Positions 18,165 to 27,432 are shown, counted from the stretch's first letter. The stretch is DNA of 64,000 nucleotides from Sphingobium sp. OAS761 (GCF_024168485.1 NZ_JALJVY010000009.1:1-64000), one strand, 5' to 3'. The notes: generated by a model from the sequence alone, not told the origin. A program made the numbers and translations.

Positions 18165-18600
18165 AGCGGCGTATATTGTTCACCTGCTCCGCCCAGCCGC
18201 CATCGTTGGATCGCATGACGTTGGTCCGGCGGGGCTCCGGCACCTTGTCGAACCCGCTTTCCCGCACCGTCAGCCGGGTTCCGTCCAGTGTCGGTTCAAG
18301 CAGGAATTCGACCAAAGTCCGTTCTGCCACGCCGTCGCGGATCGCATCCCGGTCGCCGCCGGTCGCGGGCCATTCGAACGCGAAACGTGTCATCGGCTCG
18401 ATCGCGACGGTGCGAGATTCCCACGGGAAATGTTCATAGCCCGGATAGGTCATATGGCCCCCGGTCTTTTCTCCCACCGCGAACGGGCGATCGAGCGCGA
18501 CGAGGAACCATGTGCCGAATTTTCGATGGTCGACGAGCGAATCCCATACGCGAGCGACGGGTGCGGCGATTTCGACGGTCTTGGTGATGCAATCAGACAT
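18151..18600 (-). CDS. SRPBCC/AHSA1-family protein
   Basis: This 149-residue protein has the START-like SRPBCC fold signature: an N-terminal TVEIAAPVARVWDSLVD strand-helix, a central FPWESRTVAIEPMTRFAFEWP segment and the C-terminal GGWAEQVNNIRRYVEG helix. Such proteins bind small hydrophobic ligands or act with Hsp90-like partners; the actual ligand is unknown. It is upstream of and overlaps the ArsR gene, so the two are co-transcribed. Start is the ATG at 18600 with AGGAGGT inside the inverted repeat described next. Confidence 0.88.
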   Translation of the reverse strand: MSDCITKTVEIAAPVARVWDSLVDHRKFGTWFLVALDRPFAVGEKTGGHMTYPGYEHFPWESRTVAIEPMTRFAFEWPATGGDRDAIRDGVAERTLVEFLLEPTLDGTRLTVRESGFDKVPEPRRTNVMRSNDGGWAEQVNNIRRYVEG

Positions 18601-18627
18601 ATAGGCAACCTCCTGGGTGCCTATATG
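18598..18627 (-). promoter_or_regulatory. Inverted repeat enclosing the SRPBCC ribosome binding site
   Basis: CATATAGGCA (18598-18607) and TGCCTATATG (18618-18627) are perfect 10-bp arms around a 10-bp centre that holds the AGGAGGT Shine-Dalgarno sequence; one arm contains the start codon. As RNA this would form a hairpin with the ribosome binding site in its loop and the start codon paired. Confidence 0.5.
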
Positions 18628-18640
18628 CTCCACCCGACGT

Positions 18641-18668
18641 TAAAGAGCAACTGATAAGTTGCCCTTTA
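18641..18668. promoter_or_regulatory. Candidate ArsR operator or dxs terminator
   Basis: Twelve-base arms (18641-18652 and 18657-18668) pair with one mismatch around GATA; the core is GCAACTGATAAGTTGC. It overlaps the dxs stop codon and lies about 40 bp upstream of the SRPBCC start. The core resembles the GCAAC-type dyads found ahead of ArsR/SRPBCC pairs, as I recall them. The outer A/T pairs would also suit a terminator. Confidence 0.45.
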
Positions 18669-20585
18669 GGCACGCGCCTCCGCGCCGACATTATTGTGAC
18701 GCAACGCGGTCAGCACGGTATTGACGATACCCGCCGCGTCGAGCCCGGCGTCGGCATATTGCTTTTCCGGCTTGTCCTGATCCTGAAAGGCGTCGGGCAG
18801 GCGCATCGTCCGCAGCTTCAGGCCGGTGTCGATCAGTCCGAGATCGCTCGCCAGCGTCAGCACATGGGCACCCAGGCCGCCAACGGCGCCTTCCTCGATC
18901 GTCACTGCGACCTCATGGGTCGTCAGCAGGCGCCGGATCAATGCCTCGTCCAGCGGTTTGGCGAAGCGCAGATCGGCGACGGTAGTCGACAGTCCCTTCG
19001 CCTCCAACAGATCGGCAGCCTTCAGCGCCTCCTCCAGCCGCGTGCCAAGCGACAGGATGGCGACCTGACGGCCTTCGCGCACGATGCGGCCCTTGCCGAT
19101 GGCCAATCTTTCGGGAACTTCCGGCATCGCGACGCCGGTGCCGTTTCCACGCGGATAGCGGACCGCGATGGGACCGGTGTCGTGGCAAGCGCAGGTATGG
19201 ACCATATGGACCAGTTCCGCCTCGTCGGCGGCCGCCATCACCACCATGTTGGGCAGGGTCGCCAGATAGGCGAGGTCGAAGCTGCCGGCATGCGTTGCCC
19301 CGTCCGCCCCCACCAGACCCGCGCGGTCGAGCGCGAAGCGCACTGGCAGGTTCTGGATCGCCACGTCGTGCACGACCTGATCATAGGCGCGCTGGAGGAA
19401 GGTCGAATAGATGGCGCAGAACGGTCGCATGCCCTGCGCGGCCAGACCGGCGGCGAAGGTGACGGCATGCTGTTCGGCAATACCGACGTCGAAACTACGA
19501 TCGGGAAAGGCTGCCTCGAACTTGTCGAGCCCGGTGCCCGACGGCATGGCGGCCGTGATGGCGCACACGGTCGGGTCCCGTTTCGCCTCGGCAATCAGGG
19601 CCTGGGCAAAGACGTTCGTGTAGCTGGGCGGACCTGGGGGAGCCTTGGCCTGTGTGCCGGTGACCACGTCGAATTTCTGCACACCATGATATTTGTCGGC
19701 TGCAGCTTCCGCCGGAGCATAGCCCTTGCCCTTCTGCGTCACGACGTGGACGAGGCAGGGGCCTTCGGCGGCGTCGCGAACATTTTCGAGCACGGGAATG
19801 AGCTGGTCCAGATTATGCCCGTCGACCGGGCCGACATAATAGAAACCCAGTTCCTCGAACAGCGTCCCCCCCATGGCCATGCCCCGGGCAAACTCGTCGG
19901 TCTTGCGCGCGGCATTGTGCAGTGGGCGGGGCAGCTTGCGCGCCAGCCGCTTGGCCAGGTCGCGCAGCCCCAGAAATTCGCGGCTCGACACCAGCCGGGC
20001 GAGATAGGCGGACAGGCCGCCGACCGGTGGCGCGATCGACATGTCATTGTCATTGAGGATGACGACCAGGCGGTTGCCTGCCTCCCGCGCGTTATTCATC
20101 GCCTCATAGGCCATGCCAGCCGACATCGCGCCGTCGCCGATGACGGCGATGCCCTTGCCGGGCTGGTCGGTCATCTTGTTGGCGATGGCGAAGCCCAGCG
20201 CGGCGCTGATCGACGTCGAGCTATGTGCGGCACCGAAAGGGTCATAATCGCTTTCCGCGCGCCTGGTGAAGCCGCTGAGGCCTCCTCCCTGGCGCAGTGT
20301 GCGGATGCGATCGCGACGCCCGGTCAGGATCTTGTGGGGGTAGCATTGGTGCCCGACGTCCCAGACCAGCTTGTCGCGCGGGGTGTCGAACACATAATGG
20401 ATGGCCGTCGTCAGTTCGACGACACCCAGCCCCGATCCCAGATGTCCGCCCGTAGTGCCCACGGCGGAAATCGTCTCCGCCCGCAATTCGTCGGCAAGCT
20501 GGCGCAACTGCCCGGGTTTCAGCGCGCGCAGGTCGGAAGGCCAAGTGACCTTGTCGAGCATCGGCGTGTCGGGGCGATCATTCAT
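18666..20585 (-). CDS. dxs: 1-deoxy-D-xylulose-5-phosphate synthase
   Basis: This 639-residue thiamine-diphosphate enzyme condenses pyruvate and glyceraldehyde 3-phosphate in the first step of the MEP isoprenoid pathway, which feeds carotenoids and quinones. Visible motifs are [16 protein letters not shown], the ThDP motif [16 protein letters not shown] with [14 protein letters not shown], and the transketolase region [21 protein letters not shown] chose the ATG at 20585 (MNDRPDTP) with AGGAG about 10 bases upstream; a start at 20636 would add 17 residues. zur lies 54 bp upstream on the same strand. Confidence 0.96.
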   Translation of the reverse strand: MNDRPDTPMLDKVTWPSDLRALKPGQLRQLADELRAETISAVGTTGGHLGSGLGVVELTTAIHYVFDTPRDKLVWDVGHQCYPHKILTGRRDRIRTLRQGGGLSGFTRRAESDYDPFGAAHSSTSISAALGFAIANKMTDQPGKGIAVIGDGAMSAGMAYEAMNNAREAGNRLVVILNDNDMSIAPPVGGLSAYLARLVSSREFLGLRDLAKRLARKLPRPLHNAARKTDEFARGMAMGGTLFEELGFYYVGPVDGHNLDQLIPVLENVRDAAEGPCLVHVVTQKGKGYAPAEAAADKYHGVQKFDVVTGTQAKAPPGPPSYTNVFAQALIAEAKRDPTVCAITAAMPSGTGLDKFEAAFPDRSFDVGIAEQHAVTFAAGLAAQGMRPFCAIYSTFLQRAYDQVVHDVAIQNLPVRFALDRAGLVGADGATHAGSFDLAYLATLPNMVVMAAADEAELVHMVHTCACHDTGPIAVRYPRGNGTGVAMPEVPERLAIGKGRIVREGRQVAILSLGTRLEEALKAADLLEAKGLSTTVADLRFAKPLDEALIRRLLTTHEVAVTIEEGAVGGLGAHVLTLASDLGLIDTGLKLRTMRLPDAFQDQDKPEKQYADAGLDAAGIVNTVLTALRHNNVGAEARA

Positions 20586-20639
20586 ATTCAGCAGACTCCT
20601 GGGCATGTCCTGGCGTTCCGATGGCGCGCGCGCCACCGT

Positions 20640-21107
20640 TCACGCTGCGCATTTCGCGCATGTGCCCAATATTTCGATCACCGGCCGCTCGGCGTGAAAC
20701 CCCTCATGCTCGGCCACGGCACGGACGTTGTCCGTGACCTTGTCATCATCGACGTGGGTGGCCTGCTTGCAGGCGCGACAGACCAGAAAGATGCAGTCGT
20801 GCTGGCAGCCGGGATGGGCATTGGCGATGTAGGCATTGGCGCTTTCCACGCGCATCGCGATATTATTGGTCACGAACAGGTCGAGGATGCGGTAGACACT
20901 GTTGGGCGCGACCCGTTTTCCCCGTGCCTTTGATACGCTGTCCGCGATATCATAGGCCGAAGCGGGACGGTCCTCGGCCGCCAGTGCGTCGAAGATGGCG
21001 GCGCGCATGGGCGTCCATTGTTCGTTGCGCGCTTCCAGCGTCGCGCGCGCCGCGTCGGCAAGCTTCGCGCCGGTTGGTTCCATATGATGATGATGGTGAT
21101 CGGCCAT
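20640..21107 (-). CDS. zur: Fur-family regulator, probably zinc uptake regulator Zur
   Basis: This 155-residue protein has the Fur fold: a winged helix (TPMRAAIFDALAAEDRPASAYDI, then VAPNSVYRILDLFVTNNI) and a dimerisation domain with the structural zinc cysteine pairs Cys110-x2-Cys113 and Cys150-x2-Cys153. The His/Cys pattern around HPGCQHDC fits Zur better than Fur. The N terminus has five consecutive histidines, an unusual metal-binding tail. It lies in a run with dxs and a DUF423 gene. Specific metal cannot be proved from sequence. Confidence 0.85.
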   Translation of the reverse strand: MADHHHHHMEPTGAKLADAARATLEARNEQWTPMRAAIFDALAAEDRPASAYDIADSVSKARGKRVAPNSVYRILDLFVTNNIAMRVESANAYIANAHPGCQHDCIFLVCRACKQATHVDDDKVTDNVRAVAEHEGFHAERPVIEILGTCAKCAA

Positions 21108-21151
21108 ATACTCAATCTATGCGCGGCGAGGCGCGGGGGCAAGGGTTCGGG

Positions 21152-21478
21152 TCAGCGCTGCCCGAATGTCCATGCGGCCCATAGCCAGCCGCCGATCATC
21201 AGAACGCCGCCGATCGGCGTGATCGCGCCCAGCCATCGCGGTGCGCCCAGCGCCATGGCATAGAGGGAGAGGGCGAAGATCGCAGCGCCCGCCAGCAGCA
21301 GCGCAGCGGCCCCGCGACTTGTTCCCGGCAGCGCCAGGGCGGCCACGGCGTGGACAAGCTGGTAGATGCCGCCTGTGCGCAGCCATTCCGCCGCCTTGGG
21401 GTCGTTCACGCCATGGGCGCCGAACGCTCCTGCGCCGATTGCGAGCGCCGCAGACAGGCAAGACAAAATGGCTATCAT
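21152..21478 (-). CDS. DUF423 family small membrane protein
   Basis: This 108-residue protein has three to four membrane segments and the DUF423 (YgdD-like) pattern LSAALAIGAGAFGAHGV near the N terminus followed by GGIYQLVHAVAALAL. Function is unknown. Its ATG overlaps the stop of the antiporter gene by four bases (ATGA), so it is translationally coupled to it. Confidence 0.9.
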   Translation of the reverse strand: MIAILSCLSAALAIGAGAFGAHGVNDPKAAEWLRTGGIYQLVHAVAALALPGTSRGAAALLLAGAAIFALSLYAMALGAPRWLGAITPIGGVLMIGGWLWAAWTFGQR

Positions 21479-23277
21479 GCTTCCTCCCCGTCGCCCCGCG
21501 TGGTCAGGCGCATGGACCGGCCGGGACGGAACATCAAGTGCTTTGCCGCCAGCAGGTCGCCATGTTCGATCTGGAGCGCCAGGCGCTGATCGTCATTGTC
21601 GCGATACTGCCGCTCGACCTCGTCGATTTCCTTATCGGGTACGCCAAGGACCTGCATCGCCTGCGCGCCCATGCATATCGCCGATTCATAGACTTCACGC
21701 ACCACCCCGGCCAGATCCATGTCCTTGAACGCCAGCAATTGCCGCCGGTCATAGGCGCGCAGCATCAGCGCGGCCTGCGGGAAGGCTTCCGCGATCGGTT
21801 CCAGCACGCGCGGATCGAGCGACGGATCGTCGATGCAGAAGGCGATGAGCCGCGCCTCCTCCGCCCCTGCGCGTCGCAGCAGGTCGATGCGCGTACCATC
21901 GCCATAATAGACCTTCATGTCGAACCGGCTCGAAACTTCGATCTGGGCCGGCTTCTTGTCGATCAGAACGACCCCGAAGCCGTGGCCCATCAGCATCTGC
22001 GCCACGGTCTGGCCAAAGCGGCCATAGCCCACGATGATCGCGGTGCCATGCGTTTCCTCGTCCGGGCCGGGCAGGTCGTTTCGCTCCTTGGGCTGGGCAA
22101 ATTCGAACCGGCGGGCAAAGAGCATAAGGAACGGCGTCGTCGCCATCGAAAAGGTGACGATGGCACTGAACAGGCTTGCCGCTTCCGGGGCGATCAGAAA
22201 CGCATTCTGAGCCTGCGCGAACAAAACGAAACCGAATTCGCCACCCTGGCTGAGCAGCAGTCCGGCGGCGAGCGCCGGTTGCCATTCCATGCCGAACAGG
22301 CGCGCAAGGCCGGCAATCAGGGTCGCCTTGGTCGCGACCAGCACCAGCGCCATGCCGATGACGAAGACCGGATGCGCCGCGACGGTCGCGAGATCGAGCA
22401 CCATGCCTACGGCCAGGAAGAACAGGCCCAGCAGAATCGACCGGAACGGTTCCACATCCGCCTCTATTTCGTGCCGATAGGGCGAATCCGCCAGCATCAC
22501 GCCCGCAACAAAAGCCCCCAGTGCGGTCGAAAGATGTAGAGCATGCATTAGTGCGGCAGCCGCAAGCACGGTGAAAAGGCCCACGGTCACGAACAATTCC
22601 CGCTCCCCCAGCCGGCCGACGAGTTGCAGCGCGGGGCGCAGGATGAAGCGGCCTGCCAGCACCAGTCCCGCTATCGCAGCGACGGTATAGCCGGCCAGTA
22701 CCCATCCGGGCGGCCCGGCGGCATCGGCCGGGTTGCGCGACAGGGCGGCAATGATGGTGATCAACGGAACGATGGAAAGGTCCTGGAACAGCAGGATCGA
22801 AAACACCTTTTCGCCAAAAGGGGAGTTGATGCGGCCGCTCGATTTCAGGCCCGGCAGGACCTGCGCCGTCGAGGACAGGGCTAGCGGAAGGCCCAGCGCG
22901 ATGGCCGCCCCCCAGGTAAAGCCCGTCGAATAGAAGATGATGGCTGTCAGGATACAGCCGCACAATACGACCTGCGCGAGGCCAAGCGCGAATATGTCGC
23001 GTTTGAGACGCCAGAGCCGGGCTGGATGCAGTTCCAGGCCAACGAGGAAGAGCAGCAGCACGATGCCGATTTCGGCAATGGCCAGTTTCGATTCCGCGCC
23101 GCCGACCAGGCCCAGCCCCTGCGGCCCGACCAGCGCGCCTGCGACCAGATAGCCCAGCACCGCGCCCAGTCCGAACCGGCGGAAGATCATGACGAACAGC
23201 ACGGCGGCGCCCAGCAGGATGACGCCGTCCGACAATAACACGTCGGTCGCGCTGACCGCATTTGCCGGGGCGGCCAT
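21475..23277 (-). CDS. KefB/KefC-type monovalent cation:proton antiporter
   Basis: This 600-residue CPA2 transporter has about 12-13 membrane segments in its first 390 residues (including GAVLGYLVAGALVGPQGLG and LALSSTAQVLPGLK) and a cytoplasmic RCK/TrkA-N domain starting at AIIVGYGRFGQTVAQMLMGHG, a Rossmann NAD(H)-binding fold, followed by the ARLIAFCIDDP segment. Such proteins export potassium in exchange for protons, often under electrophile or pH control. The start overlaps the stop of the IscU-like gene (TGATG) and the stop overlaps DUF423, so the three are one operon. Confidence 0.92.
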   Translation of the reverse strand: MAAPANAVSATDVLLSDGVILLGAAVLFVMIFRRFGLGAVLGYLVAGALVGPQGLGLVGGAESKLAIAEIGIVLLLFLVGLELHPARLWRLKRDIFALGLAQVVLCGCILTAIIFYSTGFTWGAAIALGLPLALSSTAQVLPGLKSSGRINSPFGEKVFSILLFQDLSIVPLITIIAALSRNPADAAGPPGWVLAGYTVAAIAGLVLAGRFILRPALQLVGRLGERELFVTVGLFTVLAAAALMHALHLSTALGAFVAGVMLADSPYRHEIEADVEPFRSILLGLFFLAVGMVLDLATVAAHPVFVIGMALVLVATKATLIAGLARLFGMEWQPALAAGLLLSQGGEFGFVLFAQAQNAFLIAPEAASLFSAIVTFSMATTPFLMLFARRFEFAQPKERNDLPGPDEETHGTAIIVGYGRFGQTVAQMLMGHGFGVVLIDKKPAQIEVSSRFDMKVYYGDGTRIDLLRRAGAEEARLIAFCIDDPSLDPRVLEPIAEAFPQAALMLRAYDRRQLLAFKDMDLAGVVREVYESAICMGAQAMQVLGVPDKEIDEVERQYRDNDDQRLALQIEHGDLLAAKHLMFRPGRSMRLTTRGDGEEA

Positions 23278-23699
23278 CAGGCGTCCGCCATCCGCGCGGC
23301 TTCGGCGATGGCCTCGAACCCCAGCCGGATCGACGCGTGGCGCGCTGGATAGCCGCGTGCCGGCGCAAGCACGGCGAGGCCCGGCCAGAAATCGAGATCG
23401 TCGCTCTCACCCGAAAGATAGGCGGTCAGCCGATCCCGCGCTTCGGCCAGTTCGGCCGCGTTCAAACCAATTGCCTGCGCCGCCATCAATGCCGCCGACG
23501 CCTGACCCAATGCGCAGGCCTTGACGTCGAGACCGAGGTCGCTGACACGCCCGTCGCGCATCCGCACGTCGGCCGTGACGCGCGAACCGCACGTCGGAGA
23601 TCGCTTTTCCACGCTGGCCTGCGGCGCGGTCAGCCGTCCCTGATGCGGAATGCTGGCAGCAAGCCGCAATATGTCCTTGTTGTAGAGAGGGGCGTTCAT
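23277..23699 (-). CDS. IscU/SufU-like iron-sulfur scaffold family protein
   Basis: This 140-residue protein has the IscU/NifU-N pattern: N-terminal LYNKDILRLAASIPHQGRL, the first cysteine in SPTCGSRV and the second in KACALGQASAALM. The third cysteine expected near the C terminus is absent; the region reads APARGYPARHASIRL instead. It is therefore likely a divergent scaffold or carrier rather than the main assembly platform. Two ATGs (23708 and 23699) are close; I used the second. No suf or isc genes are adjacent. Confidence 0.8.
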   Translation of the reverse strand: MNAPLYNKDILRLAASIPHQGRLTAPQASVEKRSPTCGSRVTADVRMRDGRVSDLGLDVKACALGQASAALMAAQAIGLNAAELAEARDRLTAYLSGESDDLDFWPGLAVLAPARGYPARHASIRLGFEAIAEAARMADA

Positions 23700-23766
23700 G
23701 TTCCCCATCTAGGCGCGCGATGCCGCCGGGTGAAGCGGGCAGCGGCCCGCAACGCAAATATATCGG

Positions 23767-24111
23767 TCAGTCGTTGACGATGCGCAGCAGCTTGCGTTCG
23801 ACCGGAGCAAGCACATTGTGCAGTTCCTGACCGCGCCGAAGTATCTGGCCGCCCTCTCCGACGAGCGCCCACATGCCCTGCCGATGGCGAAGTGCGGGAC
23901 GTTTTTCGATGCGATATTCGGGCCGTTCCGCGGACCGCCGGAATGCGCTGAAGACCGCCGCTTCGCGTCCCATGTCCATCGCATAATCGCGCCAGTGCCC
24001 TGCCGAAACCATCCGGCCGTACAAATCCATGATCCTTTGCAGTTCCAGCCGGTCGAAGCCGACCTGACCGGTTCGCCCTCCTTGACCCGGGAACGGCGTC
24101 ACATTGGTCAT
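23767..24111 (-). CDS. DUF2794 family protein
   Basis: This 114-residue soluble protein matches DUF2794, a family confined to alphaproteobacteria as far as I know: FDRLELQRIMDLYGRMVSAGHWRDYAMD, then a basic SAFRRSAERPEYRIEKRP stretch and a C-terminal ILRRGQELHNVLAPVERKLLRIV. Function unknown. Its start overlaps the cysE stop (TGATG), so translation is coupled to cysE. A link to sulfur metabolism is possible from context only. Confidence 0.9.
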   Translation of the reverse strand: MTNVTPFPGQGGRTGQVGFDRLELQRIMDLYGRMVSAGHWRDYAMDMGREAAVFSAFRRSAERPEYRIEKRPALRHRQGMWALVGEGGQILRRGQELHNVLAPVERKLLRIVND

Positions 24112-24824
24112 CAGGCGCGGCCGCGTTCCTCGAACAAGCTATCTTCATCGGGGACTAAGGGCCGCTGGCGTTCCGCCATCAGTTCCGCCAGACGCTTCTG
24201 CAATTGCTCCACCTCGCACTGCAAGGTTTCCAGCTTCTGCTTTTCCGGGTCGAAACAGTCGGAACAGGGAGTGCCATAGGGCATGAAATCGCGCTGATAC
24301 GCGGTGACATCCACCAGCATCTGCCGCGCCGGGATGCCCACCATCGTCGCACCTTCCGGGACATCCTTTGTCACGACGGCGTTGGCTCCAACGCGTGCCC
24401 GCGCGCCGACATTGACCGGACCCAGGACCTGTGCGCCGGACCCGACGATGACGCCGTCGGCCAGCGTCGGATGCCGCTTGCCGGCTATGCCGTTGGCCGG
24501 ATCGGTACCGCCAAGGGTCACATTCTGGTATAGCGTGACATCGTCACCGATTTCGGCAGTTTCGCCGATGACGGTGAAGCCATGGTCGATGAAGAAGCGC
24601 TTGCCGATCCGGGCTCCGGGATGAATGTCGTTACCGGTCAGGAAGCGGGCGATATGGTTCACTGCACGCGCCAGGAAAAACAGCCGTGCCCGGTAAAGCC
24701 GGTGGGCCACACGATGAAACGCCAGCGACCAGACGCCGGGATAAAGCATGATTTCCGCTAACGAACGCGGCGCGGGGTCACGCGCCTTGACCGACTCCAG
24801 ATAGGCAATGAGATTGCGCACCAT
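24111..24824 (-). CDS. cysE: Serine O-acetyltransferase
   Basis: This 237-residue enzyme makes O-acetylserine for cysteine synthesis. It has the short CysE/EpsC layout: an N-terminal helical part ([20 protein letters not shown]), then the left-handed beta-helix hexapeptide repeats beginning [16 protein letters not shown] and containing [26 protein letters not shown] and [16 protein letters not shown]. The C-terminal part from about residue 190 is a Glu/Gln-rich coiled coil. I placed the start at 24824 ([17 protein letters not shown]), where family similarity begins; a start at 24875 is possible. Confidence 0.94.
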   Translation of the reverse strand: MVRNLIAYLESVKARDPAPRSLAEIMLYPGVWSLAFHRVAHRLYRARLFFLARAVNHIARFLTGNDIHPGARIGKRFFIDHGFTVIGETAEIGDDVTLYQNVTLGGTDPANGIAGKRHPTLADGVIVGSGAQVLGPVNVGARARVGANAVVTKDVPEGATMVGIPARQMLVDVTAYQRDFMPYGTPCSDCFDPEKQKLETLQCEVEQLQKRLAELMAERQRPLVPDEDSLFEERGRA

Positions 24825-24997
24825 CGACAGCGCCCTTGCAAGCTGATCCCGAACAAGACCGCTACATAAGCCCATGGTCAGGATTTTTCCAGAGGAGGCC
24901 GGTTTTTGGTCCGATGCCGGTCGGGATAAAGTGGGGCTTGCGTCCGATCGACTTATATGACTATCAATATTGTAGAGAATAATTCGAAGGACGATGG

Positions 24998-25771
24998 ATG
25001 ATCGATTCCCTCTATGCCCATGTGAGCGACATCCTGCCTTTCATCCTGATCGGCTTTGGCGCGCAAATGATCGACGGGGCGCTGGGAATGGCATATGGGG
25101 TCATATCGAGCACATTGCTGCTCGCGGTCGGTGTGCCGCCCAGTCGCGCATCGGCAAGCGTGCACGCGGCCGAAACGTTCACCACCGGCGTTTCCGCCAT
25201 CAGCCATATCCTGCATGGCAATGTCGACTGGAAGCTGTTCGGTCGCCTGATCGTTCCGGGTGTCATTGGCGGCGTAACCGGCGCCTATTTGCTGACGCAT
25301 ATCGACGGTGCGGTCGTCAAACCCTTCGTTCAGGTCTATCTTGCCACGATCGGCGTCTATCTCATCTGGCGCGGGTTTCACCTGCCGCCCAAGCCGCGCG
25401 ACCCCAAATGGGTGGCCCCCCTCGGCTTGCTTGGCGGCTTCATGGACGCCAGCGGCGGTGGCGGGTGGGGGCCCATCGTCACTTCGAACCTCCTGCTACA
25501 GGGCGCCAGTCCACGACATACCATCGGGACGGTCAATAGCGTTGAGTTCATCCTGACGCTGTCGATCAGCCTAACCTTCCTCTTTCATCTCGGCTGGGCG
25601 ACCTTCACCACCTATACGCTGGGACTGCTGATCGGCGGCGTCGTGGCGGCGCCTTTCGGCGCGATGCTGGCGCGCCGTATCTCGCCCCGGTGGCTGTTCA
25701 CTTGTGTTGGCATCATCTTGACGCTGACGTCGCTTTTCGGTGTCAGCAAATGGCTTGGTTATATCGGCTGA
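24998..25771 (+). CDS. TauE/SafE-family membrane permease
   Basis: This 257-residue membrane protein has about eight membrane segments and the repeated TauE/SafE pattern: [23 protein letters not shown] with [15 protein letters not shown] in the first half and [19 protein letters not shown] with SVEFILT in the second. Family members move sulfite or other small organic sulfur anions. It is divergent from cysE, which supports a sulfur role, and is followed 39 bp downstream by oxyR on the same strand. An ATG at 24994 is out of frame and ignored. Confidence 0.9.
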   Translation: MIDSLYAHVSDILPFILIGFGAQMIDGALGMAYGVISSTLLLAVGVPPSRASASVHAAETFTTGVSAISHILHGNVDWKLFGRLIVPGVIGGVTGAYLLTHIDGAVVKPFVQVYLATIGVYLIWRGFHLPPKPRDPKWVAPLGLLGGFMDASGGGGWGPIVTSNLLLQGASPRHTIGTVNSVEFILTLSISLTFLFHLGWATFTTYTLGLLIGGVVAAPFGAMLARRISPRWLFTCVGIILTLTSLFGVSKWLGYIG

Positions 25772-25810
25772 TACGCTTATATTCGACGTTCTGATCGAGG
25801 AAGTCGATGA

Positions 25811-26737
25811 ATGTCGAGTTATCTGCCAACGCTCAAGCAGCTTCAATATCTGGTGGCACTGAAGGAACAGGGCCATTTCGGCAAGGCTGCCGACAGCTGT
25901 TTCGTCACCCAATCAACCTTGTCGGCAGGCATTCGCGAGCTTGAATCGCTGATCGGCGTGACGCTGGTCGAAAGAACGCGCCGTGTCGTCCGCTTTACGG
26001 CCCTGGGGGATCGCATTGTCGACAAGGCGCACCGGGTGCTGCGCGAGGCGGAGGAACTGGCAGCGATCGCCGAGGCGTCCGGCAAGCCGCTGACAGGCGA
26101 ATTGCGCATGAGTGTCATACCGACGATCGCGCCATTTCTGCTGCCCCGGCTGTTGCCCCGGCTGCGCGCGGACCGGCCGGAACTGAAACTCTACCTGCGC
26201 GAAGAAACCAGCCAGGCTGCGATCGAATCGCTGCGGCACGGCAATGTCGATTGCGTACTGCTGGCCCTGCCGTTTCCGATGGGGGACATGGACAGCGAAA
26301 TCCTGTTCCAGGACCGGCTCTATGTGGCCTTCCCAGAGGACGAGCCGCGCGATCCACCGGACTGGATCGGTCCGGACATGATCGACGAAAGCAAGTTGCT
26401 GCTGCTGGAGGATGGGCATTGCCTGAAGGACCATGCTCTCGCCGCCTGCAATCGTCCCGACCTGCGCGCCAGCGCGACGATGATGGGCACGTCGCTCCAT
26501 ACGCTGATCCAGATGGTCGACAACGGCCTGGGCATGACCATGATCCCGGAAATGGCCATCGCCGGCGGCATATTGGAACATACGCGGATCGCGGCGCGTC
26601 CGTTGCGCTCCGACCATGCCTGGCGCGACATTGCGCTGGTGTGGCGAAAGAGCAGTCCGCGGGAAAAGGAATTTCATCTGCTCGCGGGCATCCTTCGGGA
26701 TGCGGCGGCGCAAAAGGAAGAAGCGGCGGCTGCCTAG
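25811..26737 (+). CDS. oxyR: Hydrogen-peroxide-sensing LysR regulator OxyR
   Basis: This 308-residue LysR-type regulator has an N-terminal helix-turn-helix (LKQLQYLVALKEQGHFGKAAD, then STLSAGIRELE) and a substrate-binding domain. The redox pair is visible: Cys204 in LEDGHCLKD and Cys213 in AACNRP, nine residues apart as Cys199 and Cys208 are in E. coli OxyR. It is therefore a peroxide sensor by disulfide formation. It lies behind the TauE-like gene, probably co-transcribed. The stop codon CTAG is shared with the convergent moaE. Confidence 0.95.
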   Translation: MSSYLPTLKQLQYLVALKEQGHFGKAADSCFVTQSTLSAGIRELESLIGVTLVERTRRVVRFTALGDRIVDKAHRVLREAEELAAIAEASGKPLTGELRMSVIPTIAPFLLPRLLPRLRADRPELKLYLREETSQAAIESLRHGNVDCVLLALPFPMGDMDSEILFQDRLYVAFPEDEPRDPPDWIGPDMIDESKLLLLEDGHCLKDHALAACNRPDLRASATMMGTSLHTLIQMVDNGLGMTMIPEMAIAGGILEHTRIAARPLRSDHAWRDIALVWRKSSPREKEFHLLAGILRDAAAQKEEAAAA

Positions 26738-27177
26738 CCGTTCCAGCCATGCGCCCTGGCGTCGTCCTCGCTGCGGGACGCGACCCATTGCGTGTTGCCG
26801 TCGGCGAAATGTTCCTTCTTCCAGAAGGGGGCGTGGACTTTCAGCCAGTCGATCAGGAACGCGCAGCTTTCCAGTGCCGCCGTCCGGTGCCGAGACGCGG
26901 TGCCGACGAACACGATCCGCGCACCGGGAGTCAGATAGCCGTGGCGATGAATGACCGTCATGCCGATCAGCGGCCATCGCTCGCCGGCGTCCATGACGAT
27001 GCGCTCCATCTGCAAGCGGGTCATGGCCGGATATTGTTCCAGTTCCAGTGCGGCCAGGCCGTTCCCGCCTCGCACTACGCCGGTAAAGCTGGCGACGCCG
27101 CCGCCGCCCAGCGCTTCCAGCGTCGCCAGTTCACCCGCGACGTCGAAATCCTCGGTCTGGACGAGCACCCGCTTCAT
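26734..27177 (-). CDS. moaE: Molybdopterin synthase large subunit
   Basis: This 147-residue subunit transfers sulfur from MoaD to cyclic pyranopterin monophosphate in molybdenum cofactor synthesis. Visible motifs are GVASFTGVVRG, LELEQYPAMTRLQMERI, VIHRHGYLTPGARIVFVGTAS with RHRTAALESCAFLIDWLK, and the catalytic lysines in PFWKKEHFADG. Its ATG overlaps the moaD stop by four bases. The stop overlaps that of oxyR tail to tail. Confidence 0.96.
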   Translation of the reverse strand: MKRVLVQTEDFDVAGELATLEALGGGGVASFTGVVRGGNGLAALELEQYPAMTRLQMERIVMDAGERWPLIGMTVIHRHGYLTPGARIVFVGTASRHRTAALESCAFLIDWLKVHAPFWKKEHFADGNTQWVASRSEDDARAHGWNG

Positions 27178-27428
27178 CCGCCGGTAACCGGCGGAAACAG
27201 GGCCAGTTCCTGCGCATCGCCAATCGCATGGTCCAGCGGCGTGAAGTGCTGGTCCAGCGCAGCGCGCAGTCGCTGCTGGTCGCCCAGTGCCGCGGCATAG
27301 CCATCGCCACGCGCGGCCAGGGCCGAGATGACGTCGGCGATGGTTGTTTCCGGAGCAGGGCGGGGCAGCGCTTCGCCATCGCGCCCGATCATTTCCCGCA
27401 CCCAGGCGAAATAGACAATCGACAGCAT
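27174..27428 (-). CDS. moaD: Molybdopterin synthase sulfur carrier subunit
   Basis: This 84-residue ubiquitin-like protein ends in the Gly-Gly (PPVTGG) that is thiocarboxylated for sulfur transfer to molybdopterin. It begins MLSIVYFAWVREMIGRDGE, as MoaD proteins do. The start at 27428 is five bases after the pgsA stop; a frame extension to 27458 would run into pgsA. The moaE start overlaps its stop. Confidence 0.94.
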   Translation of the reverse strand: MLSIVYFAWVREMIGRDGEALPRPAPETTIADVISALAARGDGYAAALGDQQRLRAALDQHFTPLDHAIGDAQELALFPPVTGG

Positions 27429-27432
27429 ATCG

